In this document: positions 13,736-20,819 of the stretch, in pieces
Numbering within the stretch: the stretch's first letter is position 1
How the letters are laid out: each line of letters begins with the position of its first letter
Virus record (IMG/VR): IMGVR_UViG_3300045136_000889
Location: 1-26,173 of that record
Reading direction: 5' to 3' (one strand)
DNA: 26,173 nt
From: a virus
Position numbers and translations under genes: made by a program
The notes under the pieces: model-generated
What the model saw: only the letters and a program-made list of their open reading frames with translations
Told to the model about the DNA's origin: nothing
The model's database searches: none

Positions 13736-15862
13736 ATGGCCAGAATCACTCCCGATCCTGTAAATCCGCACGGTGAAGTTGATATTAATAAAATCCACTC
13801 GGCTGCGGATGTAGAAGACTCCGAAGCGTTAAAGATAGTTGTTCAAGATGCAATAAATTCGGAGACCTGGCTTCAAAATAATTACTGGTCCTTGCGTTGG
13901 CGGGAAGCCGATGCCCTTTATCAGAGTCCTCCCGGTGTGATTATGTGGGAAGGGACCACGATGCCTCGTGCGAATGTGAACAGGTTCGTGGTAGCCGAGA
14001 CGGTTAACTCTATACATCCGCAAATTATGAATGGGTTGTTTTATGAAAACCCCCCGTTCGTGCTGCGGCCCCGTCCGAATCAAAACGCCAACACGGTGCG
14101 AGCTATTTCGTCCCTTATTTCGTCCGAACTGGATGAAATGGAGATCCGCCAAGAGGTGGATTGGGGTATTTTTTCTGCGCTGAATTTTGGTACGGGTATT
14201 TGGAAGTGGGGCTTCAAAAGCTACACCAAGACCGAGATTGAGTACGAACCTGTTGAACCGCCTGTTTCGGTTCCATCGAGTCTTCCTGGCGCAGAACCCA
14301 CGATTATTGAAACGCCCGAGTCAGATACCTATAAAAAAGTCGCGCAAGAGATACAGGTTTTTATGCCGACTTTTGAATATAAAGACCTTCGATACGTCCT
14401 GCCGGATCCGGGTCTAAAGGTACCCGATATACGCAAGTCTAAGTTTGTGGTCGATAAGATGTATCTGACCTACAAAGACCTCATACGTCTCAAGGATGAA
14501 GAGTATGTGGATGAAGACCCTATCACCCACAAACAAACGCTCAAGAAGCGTTACATGCTGCCGAGTGAGGATGAGATAAAGTCTTGGTTTGAGCCGCCTA
14601 AAGACGAAGCCGAACAAGGATCGAATAACGAGACCTTGTATGCTCAGGGCACGGCTTATGTTCATCACGCGAAACCGCAATTCAAGAAAACGACAGTCGA
14701 TCCGCTGGATGAACCGCTGGAAGTTTTGGAACGGTGGGACAAAGATAAAGTCATCACAGTTATTCAACGCTGCAAAGTAATCAGAAACGAACCGAATGAG
14801 TTCGGCTGCATCCCATTTTTGTCCGTCAATTGGTGGAACATTCCTGACGCCTTTTGGGGGCTTGGTTTGGGTCGCATTATCGGTGTGGAACAGCGAGTTC
14901 AGGCGGGTTTGATAAACGCCTGCTTGGATTTGGCAAACCTCATTGTGAACCCGATGTTTGTCCGCGTAAAGGGCGCAAACGCTCAAGAGCAACAGATTCG
15001 TCAGCGTATTGGTGGAATCATCACGGTTGAAGGTATGGACGCAAATAAGGCGATTTCCATGCTTCAGCAACCAAACATCCCTGCCGAAGTTGTGAACCAG
15101 ATTGGTTTGTCCCAGCAACGAGTAGAAATAACTGCTGGCGCAAATCAGCAAGTTGTGATGGGCGCATCCAGCGGAAAACAAGGACCGATGCGTACCGGAA
15201 CCGGGGCTGCGGGTGTAATACAAGCGACGATGAGTCGAATCGGTGGATTTGCCGAAATGTTTGTTCGGCAGGTGTACGAACCGCTGCTGTATAAAATCCA
15301 TGAGATGAACAAAACCAAGATGCCCATGAAATATATTCGGGCACGGATTGGTGAGCAGCTAGGCAAAGAGTTCAAATTCGATCCACAAGATTTTCTGAAT
15401 GCCCGCGCTGAATTTGAGGTGCTGGCCGGGTCCCATTTGGCTGCGAAATCCCAAATGGCCCAGTCACTCTTTATGATGATCCAGTTGTTTGAAAATCAGC
15501 CTTTAATGAACCAACTGAACAACATCAACCACAAGAAGGTCAATATCGAAGAGTTGTTCCACATGGTCCACGATATTTCCGGTTGGAAGAATTATTACGA
15601 CATTATCCAAGACATGACCCCAGAAGAAATCCAGCAGGCACAAGCCTCAAGTCCGGCAGCCCTTCAGCAAATGAAGATACAGGCTGCCAGCGCCCAGCAG
15701 GATAAGAAATTCGCTCAGGATCAATCTATCATTGACCAAGAGAACGAGGCTCGGGCGGTTCGTGACGTGTTCCGTGTTATCGCGGAAAAATCGGCTGAAC
15801 CCCAAGCCTTGTTGGGTGCCATGTCTCCGCCTGTTGGAGTAGGCAGTCAAGAATCGGCGTAG
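13736..15862 (+). CDS. Portal protein
   Basis: The 708-residue protein follows the terminase module and precedes the scaffold and capsid genes, the standard portal position. Features of portal proteins are NRFVVAETVNSIHPQIMNGLFYENPPFVLRPR (split here by reading: residues about 82-113), a SALNFGTGIWKWGF segment, and a long central region with GCIPFLSVNWWNIPDAFW and GRIIGVEQRVQAGLINACLD, typical of the portal stem/wing. The C-terminus is Gln/Ala-rich (EEIQQAQASSPAALQQM) as in long portals. It forms the 12-fold ring at the capsid vertex through which DNA is packaged. Shine-Dalgarno is weak. Assigned by context and sequence resemblance. Confidence 0.85.
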   Translation: MARITPDPVNPHGEVDINKIHSAADVEDSEALKIVVQDAINSETWLQNNYWSLRWREADALYQSPPGVIMWEGTTMPRANVNRFVVAETVNSIHPQIMNGLFYENPPFVLRPRPNQNANTVRAISSLISSELDEMEIRQEVDWGIFSALNFGTGIWKWGFKSYTKTEIEYEPVEPPVSVPSSLPGAEPTIIETPESDTYKKVAQEIQVFMPTFEYKDLRYVLPDPGLKVPDIRKSKFVVDKMYLTYKDLIRLKDEEYVDEDPITHKQTLKKRYMLPSEDEIKSWFEPPKDEAEQGSNNETLYAQGTAYVHHAKPQFKKTTVDPLDEPLEVLERWDKDKVITVIQRCKVIRNEPNEFGCIPFLSVNWWNIPDAFWGLGLGRIIGVEQRVQAGLINACLDLANLIVNPMFVRVKGANAQEQQIRQRIGGIITVEGMDANKAISMLQQPNIPAEVVNQIGLSQQRVEITAGANQQVVMGASSGKQGPMRTGTGAAGVIQATMSRIGGFAEMFVRQVYEPLLYKIHEMNKTKMPMKYIRARIGEQLGKEFKFDPQDFLNARAEFEVLAGSHLAAKSQMAQSLFMMIQLFENQPLMNQLNNINHKKVNIEELFHMVHDISGWKNYYDIIQDMTPEEIQQAQASSPAALQQMKIQAASAQQDKKFAQDQSIIDQENEARAVRDVFRVIAEKSAEPQALLGAMSPPVGVGSQESA

Positions 15863-15901
15863 TTCTGAGGTTTCACCTCACACAAAGGAGTTGTTTACAA
15901 A

Positions 15902-16294
15902 GTGAACGGAGAAGAAGTACTGGTTCGTCCTTATTTGGCCCAACCAAAACTGTCCTATGCAGATGCCGCCGATCTGTCCGAATCTGAAAAGATGGATTTG
16001 ATTGCCGGAAGCTCCACCCCTTTCGCCCAAGCTCTGTTTAAGTTGATGGAGACGGAGATAGTACGAGCGCGAAATGAGGCAATGGAGTGCCCTCCAGAAG
16101 AAGTTGCGAAACAAAGAACTCTGATGACTATCGCGCACGCGATGGACAAATTCTATAAAAATCTTCGTAGCCGGATGGAGTACACCACTACCGAGCACAT
16201 CCTGAATGTCCGTCAGAAGGTACAAGAAGCGGATTTGCAGGATCAAGCCAAAATGGAAGAAATTATTCTGGCTAATACACGCGGCGAGATTTAG
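15902..16294 (+). CDS. Hypothetical protein between portal and scaffold genes, 130 aa
   Basis: GTG start with AAAGGAG 11 nt upstream; no ATG fits better. The sequence (VRPYLAQPKLSYADAADLSE, FAQALFKLMETEIVRARNEA) is strongly alpha-helical and charged. It sits exactly where small head-morphogenesis or portal-associated proteins occur. No family recognised. A short TGAGGT/ACCTCA hairpin lies between the portal stop and this gene (15866-15880). Confidence 0.8.
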   Translation: MNGEEVLVRPYLAQPKLSYADAADLSESEKMDLIAGSSTPFAQALFKLMETEIVRARNEAMECPPEEVAKQRTLMTIAHAMDKFYKNLRSRMEYTTTEHILNVRQKVQEADLQDQAKMEEIILANTRGEI

Positions 16295-16359
16295 ATGAGA
16301 AGTTGAAATCCCGAAAAAAACACAGACCTACAACCGTAATTAGCGGTCAGGAGAATAGA

Positions 16360-17295
16360 ATGTCAGAACCCGTAGTTGCTACACCGACTGTTCCGAAGTC
16401 CAAATATTGGAACGAAGACAAAAAGAAGTTCGTAATCACCACGCAACTGAAAGATGAAGAGGGGAACGTGGTTGGTCCGCTTCAGTATTTCGAAGCCGAT
16501 ACCCTAGAAGAGTTGCTTGAGAAGAAAGATGCGGCGCACCAAAACGCCGCTGTGAAATTATACGAGACTCGAAAGAAAGTCAAACTTGGCGTGATGTTGG
16601 AGCCGGATAAAGAAGAACAACCGATCCAGACATTCGAGGAGCGCCCGCTAACCGCCGAAGAACGTGTAAAAGTTACGAATGCGCTCAAGGATCCGACCAC
16701 TGCTCCTGAAGCCCTTCGAGTGCTTCTTGAGGCACAGTTCGGTGCGCCAGTGGAGGATGTTCGTGCCGCGTTGCGACAGATTGAAATCGACCGCCACGTG
16801 AGACGAATTCAATACGAGATTGATTTATTTACGGAAGCTCACCCCGAATACGTGAAGTGCGCAGAAAACAAAGATAATTTGTTGAAGTATCTGGACAAGC
16901 ATCAGCTTCCTGTTACCAAGAAAAACCTAGAGATTGCTTTCAATGATCTGCTTGAGGATGAACTCATCCTTGTCAGAAAACCGAAAGCCCAAGAACCTAC
17001 GCCTGCTCCGGCACCCCCGGTAGCAGCCGCACCCGCTCCTGCTCCGACGATCTCGGCGCAGGCGACAAATCCGGCCCCGGCGATCCCGAGCGAGCCTACG
17101 GACGTGCGACCCAAGCAATCGTCTTCTGGATTGGGACGGAACGATTCCAGTGTAGCACCTGGAGTTGCCGCCGCTCCCAAGACCGTAGGGATTACTATCA
17201 GGGACGTTAACAAAATGAGCTCAAAGGAGTACGCCGAACGCTTGAAGGATCCAGAATTCCGCAAGCAGGTGGACAGTTTGTACGCTCAGAAGTGA
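16360..17295 (+). CDS. Probable capsid scaffolding protein, 311 aa
   Basis: ATG 16360 is preceded by AGGAG 6 nt upstream, so it is chosen over an earlier in-frame start. The protein has a charged N-terminal half (YWNEDKKKFVITTQLKDEEG; ADTLEELLEKKDAAHQNAAV), helical middle, a Pro/Ala linker (PTPAPAPPVAAAPAPAPTIS, about 210-250) and a conserved-looking charged C-terminus (SSKEYAERLKDPEFRKQVDS). Such acidic, helical, flexible proteins immediately before the major capsid gene are usually scaffolds, with the C-terminus binding the coat protein. The call rests on position and composition; no protease motif is seen. Confidence 0.72.
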   Translation: MSEPVVATPTVPKSKYWNEDKKKFVITTQLKDEEGNVVGPLQYFEADTLEELLEKKDAAHQNAAVKLYETRKKVKLGVMLEPDKEEQPIQTFEERPLTAEERVKVTNALKDPTTAPEALRVLLEAQFGAPVEDVRAALRQIEIDRHVRRIQYEIDLFTEAHPEYVKCAENKDNLLKYLDKHQLPVTKKNLEIAFNDLLEDELILVRKPKAQEPTPAPAPPVAAAPAPAPTISAQATNPAPAIPSEPTDVRPKQSSSGLGRNDSSVAPGVAAAPKTVGITIRDVNKMSSKEYAERLKDPEFRKQVDSLYAQK

Positions 17296-17333
17296 ATGTC
17301 TCAAACAACATCGCATTTTAGGAAGTAAGAACA

Positions 17334-17888
17334 ATGGCTGGATACAACCCGGCTTCAAACACTACTTCCAACTTGCCTCAGAGCCGCGTGATCTATTATG
17401 ACAAGCGGTTCATTGAGAACTTGAAGGCTCAGACCCCGTTCGTGCGTTGCGCCGAGCGGCGTGAACTCCCTCTCAATAGCGGTAATCAGCTCGAACTGTT
17501 TATGTACAACACGTTCGGTGCGAATACCGCGCAGGTTGCTGAAGGTACGGTGCCTACAGGCATCTCCGCTTCGGTCGGGACTACGACCGCAACCATCGGA
17601 GAATACGCGGACTACGCTAACTTCTCCTCCCTCTCCCTTGCTACCGCAATCGACCCCGTGGTCGAGAACGTTGGCCGCGAACTTTCGTATCGCCTCGGAC
17701 AATCTTTGTCCGCAATCACCCGTGCGGTTGCTGACGGTGCAAACAGCATCGACAGTTCCGTTGCGGTTGCGATTGCTGGCGGCACGAGTATCGCGCTCTC
17801 TAACATCCGCGCTCAGGTCCAGTCCTTGGCTGGTCGAGCGGTTCAGCCTTTCAATGAGGCCGAGGCTCTTTTTGCGGGCGTCATCCAT
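17334..17888 (+). CDS. Major capsid protein, exon 1 (residues 1-185)
   Basis: AGGAAG precedes the ATG by 8 nt. The exon encodes MAGYNPASNTTSNLPQSRVI, then PFVRCAERRELPLNSGNQLE and ATIGEYADYANFSSLSLATA, the pattern of HK97-fold coat proteins with a P22/T7-unlike N-arm and an E-loop-like segment. It ends GVIH (codon CAT, 17886-17888), immediately before an intron whose first bases create a TAA stop. Spliced to 18543-19025 the gene encodes 345 residues. Without splicing a 185-residue truncated product would result. The role is inferred from the position after the scaffold gene and the match of exon 2 in frame. Confidence 0.85.
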
Positions 17889-18542
17889 TAACATAAGGGT
17901 GGATGTAAAATCTAACTAAATCGGTGGACATCTCATAGAAGTTATGAGACAATACCGAGGTAAGATTCCCAAAAGATATGTACAACGAAGACAAAACAAA
18001 ATGGTCGTATTTGGCCGGTATGGTTGATGGTGAAGGTTGTATAAGTATTTGGAGAACCGAGGCCCGAGCTCATGATTTTGAAACCTCGGGAAAAACCTAT
18101 GGGTCTTTCAATCTCCGAATACAGATTTACAACACCAGCATTGAATTAATGAAGTGGCTAGTAGCAAACTTTGGTGGTTCCTACAATACCCGAGAACACG
18201 CAAGCGATAAGCACAAGAACTCTTATAACTGGCGTCCAAAAGGGGAAAACAACACCAAGCAAATGTTACTCGGCATTTTGCCGTATCTCGTAATCAAACG
18301 AGACCAAGCGAAGCTGGCTCTTAGATATATCGAAATCCCGCGCAACTCTCCAAGAGAGCGGGAAATCATATACAAAAGAATGAGAATCCTCAATCAAAAG
18401 GGAAAAACCGTAACGACTAATACGTTAGAAGGACAGATTGATGGTTGGGTTTCGTATCCCGAACACGCAACCGCAACTCTTCCTAAGATAGAGTCTGAAC
18501 TCCCGAGTGATCGGGAGAGTGCCCCTACAGTGATGTAGGACG
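17889..18542 (+). mobile_element. Group I intron in the major capsid gene
   Basis: All core elements can be read. P1: exon CATCCAT (17882-17888) pairs with guide GTGGATG (17899-17905), ending in the required U-G pair at the 5' splice site. P10: AGG (17896-17898) with the 3' exon CCT. P3: TCTAAC (17911-17916)/GTTAGA (18424-18429). P4: CGGT (17922-17925)/ACCG (17954-17957). P5: TCTCATA/TATGAGA (17931-17949). P6: GGT/ACC and TTCCC (17966-17970)/GGGAA (18400-18404). P7: GACT (18415-18418)/AGTC (18492-18495), with the S element AAGATAGAGTC. P8: AGGA/TCCT (18430-18433, 18481-18484). P9: CTCCCGA gtga TCGGGAG. P9.2: CCTACA gtga TGTAGG. It ends in G (18542). The homing endonuclease gene sits in the P6 loop. 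Confidence 0.93.
17978..18538 (+). CDS. LAGLIDADG homing endonuclease, 186 aa, intron-encoded
   Basis: YLAGMVDGEG (residues 11-20) is a LAGLIDADG motif with the conserved acidic residues, followed by an alpha/beta body (FNLRIQIYNTSIELMKWLVA) and a LLGILPYLVIKRDQAKLALR helix typical of the LAGLIDADG_1 group. A single motif means it acts as a homodimer. Such enzymes cut the intronless allele so that the intron copies itself by repair; some also help splicing. It starts just after P6a and reads through P3', P7, P8 and P9, with its stop (18536-18538) in P9.2. No good Shine-Dalgarno is seen. Confidence 0.9.
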   Translation: MYNEDKTKWSYLAGMVDGEGCISIWRTEARAHDFETSGKTYGSFNLRIQIYNTSIELMKWLVANFGGSYNTREHASDKHKNSYNWRPKGENNTKQMLLGILPYLVIKRDQAKLALRYIEIPRNSPREREIIYKRMRILNQKGKTVTTNTLEGQIDGWVSYPEHATATLPKIESELPSDRESAPTVM

Positions 18543-19025
18543 CCTAAAACACACTTACCTTTTGCTGTCGGTGATTTGCTCAACGACAGTTCCAACAACT
18601 CCGCAATTGACGTTCTGAAGCACACCGTTCCCGGTTTGCAGAGAATGGACGACTTGGTTTCCGTTGATTTGGCGGATACCTTGGAGTTCCCTGCTTCCGG
18701 TGTGGCGTTCTTCCAGTCCAACCTTGTTACGTTGACCACCGCGTATCAGGGTTCGGCAGCCAGCATCGTTGCGTATCGCACGTACATTTTCGGTAAAGAC
18801 GGTGTTATCGCGGTTCGTCTCGGCGGACGCGGTGACAACGCTATCGAAGATGGTAACTGGCGAAATATCGACGTGAACGTGGTTCAGAATGCACCGATCT
18901 CCGTAGCCGATCCTTCCGGGTTGATTCCGGGATGGTGCAGTTACCGAGTGCACTATACCGCATCTCTGCCTCCTGACACGACCATGCGTCTCCGCTATAT
19001 CGACGCGACCAGCGCGATTAGCTAG
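18543..19025 (+). CDS. Major capsid protein, exon 2 (residues 186-345)
   Basis: Exon 2 begins CCT AAA ACA, in phase with exon 1, and encodes PKTHLPFAVGDLLNDSSNNS, then AIDVLKHTVPGLQRMDDLVS and a C-terminal beta-rich part (VAFFQSNLVTLTTAYQGSAA, RTYIFGKDGVIAVRLGGRGD) to ATSAIS. The joined VIH-PKTHLPFAVGDLL reads smoothly. The frame from TTG 18576 alone would make a headless protein with no start signal, so it is an exon, not a separate gene. It carries most of the P- and A-domain of an HK97-like coat protein (inference). Confidence 0.87.
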   Translation, partial: PKTHLPFAVGDLLNDSSNNSAIDVLKHTVPGLQRMDDLVSVDLADTLEFPASGVAFFQSNLVTLTTAYQGSAASIVAYRTYIFGKDGVIAVRLGGRGDNAIEDGNWRNIDVNVVQNAPISVADPSGLIPGWCSYRVHYTASLPPDTTMRLRYIDATSAIS

Positions 19026-19052
19026 TCGCATTTTTCTAGGGGATTCAGTCCC

Positions 19053-19116
19053 TGTTTGTCCGTGAAATCCGGGCAGCGTACTCCCGGTCCCTGGATCAAA
19101 AGGGACAAACATTTTT
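19053..19116 (+). terminator. Terminator after the major capsid gene
   Basis: TGTTTGTCC (19053-19061) pairs over 9 bp with GGACAAACA (19103-19111), followed by TTTTT. Inside, ATCC/GGAT and CCGGG/CCCGG extend the fold. A second perfect stem, GGGAGCGG (19136-19143)/CCGCTCCC (19153-19160), follows. Highly expressed capsid genes often end in such structures. Confidence 0.8.
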
Positions 19117-19195
19117 GTCGCGACAACCCTTGAATGGGAGCGGTTTCTAGGGCCGCTCCCAGACAAGGCATTTTTGGGAGCCTCGAAGGAGCCTC

Positions 19196-19897
19196 ATGTC
19201 TCAGTACAGATGTATTTATTGCGGCGTTTCCATTCCTCCCGATGTTGGTTTATCGTGCGCCGCGTGTTCAAAAAAAGGAAGTAATTACAAGAATTACGAT
19301 AAAGAGTTTGCCTACGCGGATGAGATAGAACCGCAAGTATCACAAATTTTGTCTGAAGCTGAGATCCGCGATGAGAGCCAATCTTCTACTCAGGCAAAAG
19401 AAGAGTTTCAAAGATTGTTTGAGGCGAACGTTGAATCAAGAAAGCCGTATCGTTTTCCCGATCAAGAAGAATTGAAAACTAAGCGTGAAGGAAAAATCCT
19501 TCATATGAATGAGTTTTTGCGTCTTCTCCGCGCCGCTCTGCCAGCCGGATACACTGCCTGGTTTACTGAGAAAGGCGGAATGAGAGGCACACTGGGCCTT
19601 TACGTTGGACACCCGGTTGGGTCCACTCTTCCTGAAACCTGTACCCATGAATTCGGCCAGCCTCACTATGTGGGGTTTGTTCAGGTTCCGTACATGCAAG
19701 AGTTTGAGGAACTTCACTTTGATCGTTACAACGTGCCGCTCGGATCGAAGCGTCGAGGTTGGCGCACAATCGGCCTCAAGCTGATCGAACAAAAAATCTT
19801 GTCCGAACAGGATTTTCATCAAGCGTTCGGAGAACCCCCAACAGGAGAAGTAAGCCGCCGTTATCGGGCCTACTTGCAGTTTTTGAGAAGTCGTTAG
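19196..19897 (+). CDS. Zinc-ribbon hypothetical protein, 233 aa
   Basis: AAGGAG 4 nt before the ATG supports this start. Cys6, Cys9 (CIYC) and Cys21, Cys24 (CAAC) form a zinc ribbon in MSQYRCIYCG...SCAACSKK. The middle is charged and helical, and residues about 100 to 170 contain a separate domain (MNEFLRLLRAALPAGYTAWF, GGMRGTLGLYVGHPVGSTLP). C-terminal ERRYRAYLQFLRSR-like helix. No family recognised, but the arrangement suggests a nucleic-acid- or virion-binding adaptor. It lies after the capsid terminator and before a second zinc-binding protein. Confidence 0.8.
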   Translation: MSQYRCIYCGVSIPPDVGLSCAACSKKGSNYKNYDKEFAYADEIEPQVSQILSEAEIRDESQSSTQAKEEFQRLFEANVESRKPYRFPDQEELKTKREGKILHMNEFLRLLRAALPAGYTAWFTEKGGMRGTLGLYVGHPVGSTLPETCTHEFGQPHYVGFVQVPYMQEFEELHFDRYNVPLGSKRRGWRTIGLKLIEQKILSEQDFHQAFGEPPTGEVSRRYRAYLQFLRSR

Positions 19898-19930
19898 CCA
19901 TCGCTGTAATTAGCAGCCACAGGAGAAAAA

Positions 19931-20446
19931 ATGTCTAAGGATAATAGTAAGAAAACCGAGTTCGATACAACAGAACTCGAAAATCAGACCGCTTCCAGTA
20001 TTCAGGCCGAATTGGATGCCCTGGCGTTGGAAGAAAGACAGTTAGATTTGGAAATTAAGCGTGAAACGGTTGCCAAGATTCGTGCGCAGAGAAACGCCAA
20101 GCTGGAAGAAGTGCGTTCAAAGCAGCGGGCGATTATGCAGTTTCTTGCGCAACGCGAAGCCCAGCAAAACGCCTGCAACCATCGCAAAGGTGGGATCGGG
20201 GTGGATTCGGTCATGCGCGGCCAAGGAACATCCGCCATGTATTCGATCATCAAGCACAAGCTCCCCGATGGCCGATACTTTATTCTTTGCACCCGTTGTC
20301 TGAAGGAGTGGCATTCTCCGCACCCCCTTGTTGCCTCGGTTACGGGCGAGAAGGAGACGCCAGGGTATCGAGAGATGCTGAACGCTCCTACTGACAACTC
20401 TCCAAGCGGATCCTCCACATTCCTGTTCGAAAAGACTGTGGCGTAA
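19931..20446 (+). CDS. Coiled-coil protein with C-terminal zinc-binding segment, 171 aa
   Basis: AGGAG lies 5 nt before the ATG. Residues about 20 to 80 form a coiled coil (IQAELDALALEERQLDLEIK, RAQRNAKLEEVRSKQRAIMQ). Cys82/His84 (ACNHRKGG) and Cys120/Cys123 (LCTRCLKEW) then make a plausible zinc site around a short beta segment (SIIKHKLPDGRYFI). The C-terminus is Ser/Pro-rich. Probably co-transcribed with the zinc-ribbon gene upstream. Function unknown. Confidence 0.8.
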   Translation: MSKDNSKKTEFDTTELENQTASSIQAELDALALEERQLDLEIKRETVAKIRAQRNAKLEEVRSKQRAIMQFLAQREAQQNACNHRKGGIGVDSVMRGQGTSAMYSIIKHKLPDGRYFILCTRCLKEWHSPHPLVASVTGEKETPGYREMLNAPTDNSPSGSSTFLFEKTVA

Positions 20447-20456
20447 GGAGAATGGC

Positions 20457-20639
20457 ATGGCCAAAACCATAGCGGAAATGACAGCCAGCGAATATGCGGC
20501 TTGGCTACGGAACGCGACACCGGAAGAGATCAAACAAGTAGATGAATCGGCTCCGCCAAAGGGAACGATTCCTACGAGGTTGTGGAGAAACGGTGTGTGG
20601 GTTCCGGCTACTTCAGATCAGATCGAAAAACCACAGTAA
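20457..20639 (+). CDS. Small hypothetical protein, 60 aa
   Basis: GGAG is 6 nt before the ATG, 10 bp after the previous stop. The product MAKTIAEMTASEYAAWLRNA has a helical N-terminus and a Pro/Trp-containing tail (PTRLWRNGVWVPATSDQIEK). The SASEYAxWL-like start recalls the C-terminal EYAERL helix of the scaffold-like protein, though too short to be sure. No function assignable. Confidence 0.7.
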   Translation: MAKTIAEMTASEYAAWLRNATPEEIKQVDESAPPKGTIPTRLWRNGVWVPATSDQIEKPQ

Positions 20640-20645
20640 CAAGAC

Positions 20646-20662
20646 TGTTCACTCTGTGAACA
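20646..20662. promoter_or_regulatory. Inverted repeat TGTTCAC-tct-GTGAACA, possible operator
   Basis: A perfect 7-bp inverted repeat with a 3-bp centre in the 180-bp gap before the second TPR-glycosyltransferase. It has the same half-sites as 2223-2242 in the opposite arrangement. No T run follows, so it is not a terminator. A second palindrome ATCGTTC a GAACGAT lies around 20732-20747. No convincing promoter or tRNA was found in the gap. Confidence 0.35.
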
Positions 20663-20819
20663 TGATACCGTGAAAATCGGGACGAGCGGGCGTGACAGTC
20701 GCTACGCTATTCTCTATGAATCACTCATCTAATCGTTCAGAACGATGCGCGTGTAACTCTGTCAAAATACTCGAAAAAACCAAAAGATGTAGAGCTTTGA
20801 AAGTAGCCGAATAAAATCT

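Noticed and set aside
14414-15301. Long minus-strand frame opposite the portal gene
   Set aside because: Lies entirely antisense to a clear structural gene, has no ribosome site or recognisable motif, and reads as Cys/Arg/His-rich shadow.
18576-19025. Separate gene starting at TTG 18576
   Set aside because: It is the second exon of the capsid gene; the frame continues upstream to the intron end at 18542 and has no ribosome site.
19084-19110. Third copy of the GGGACCCTAT element
   Set aside because: The GGTCCC and GGGAC words belong to the terminator stem and lack the GCCGAGG part.
20640-20819. tRNA or small gene in the gap before the second glycosyltransferase
   Set aside because: Only a 20-codon GTG frame and palindromes are present; no cloverleaf and no ribosome site.
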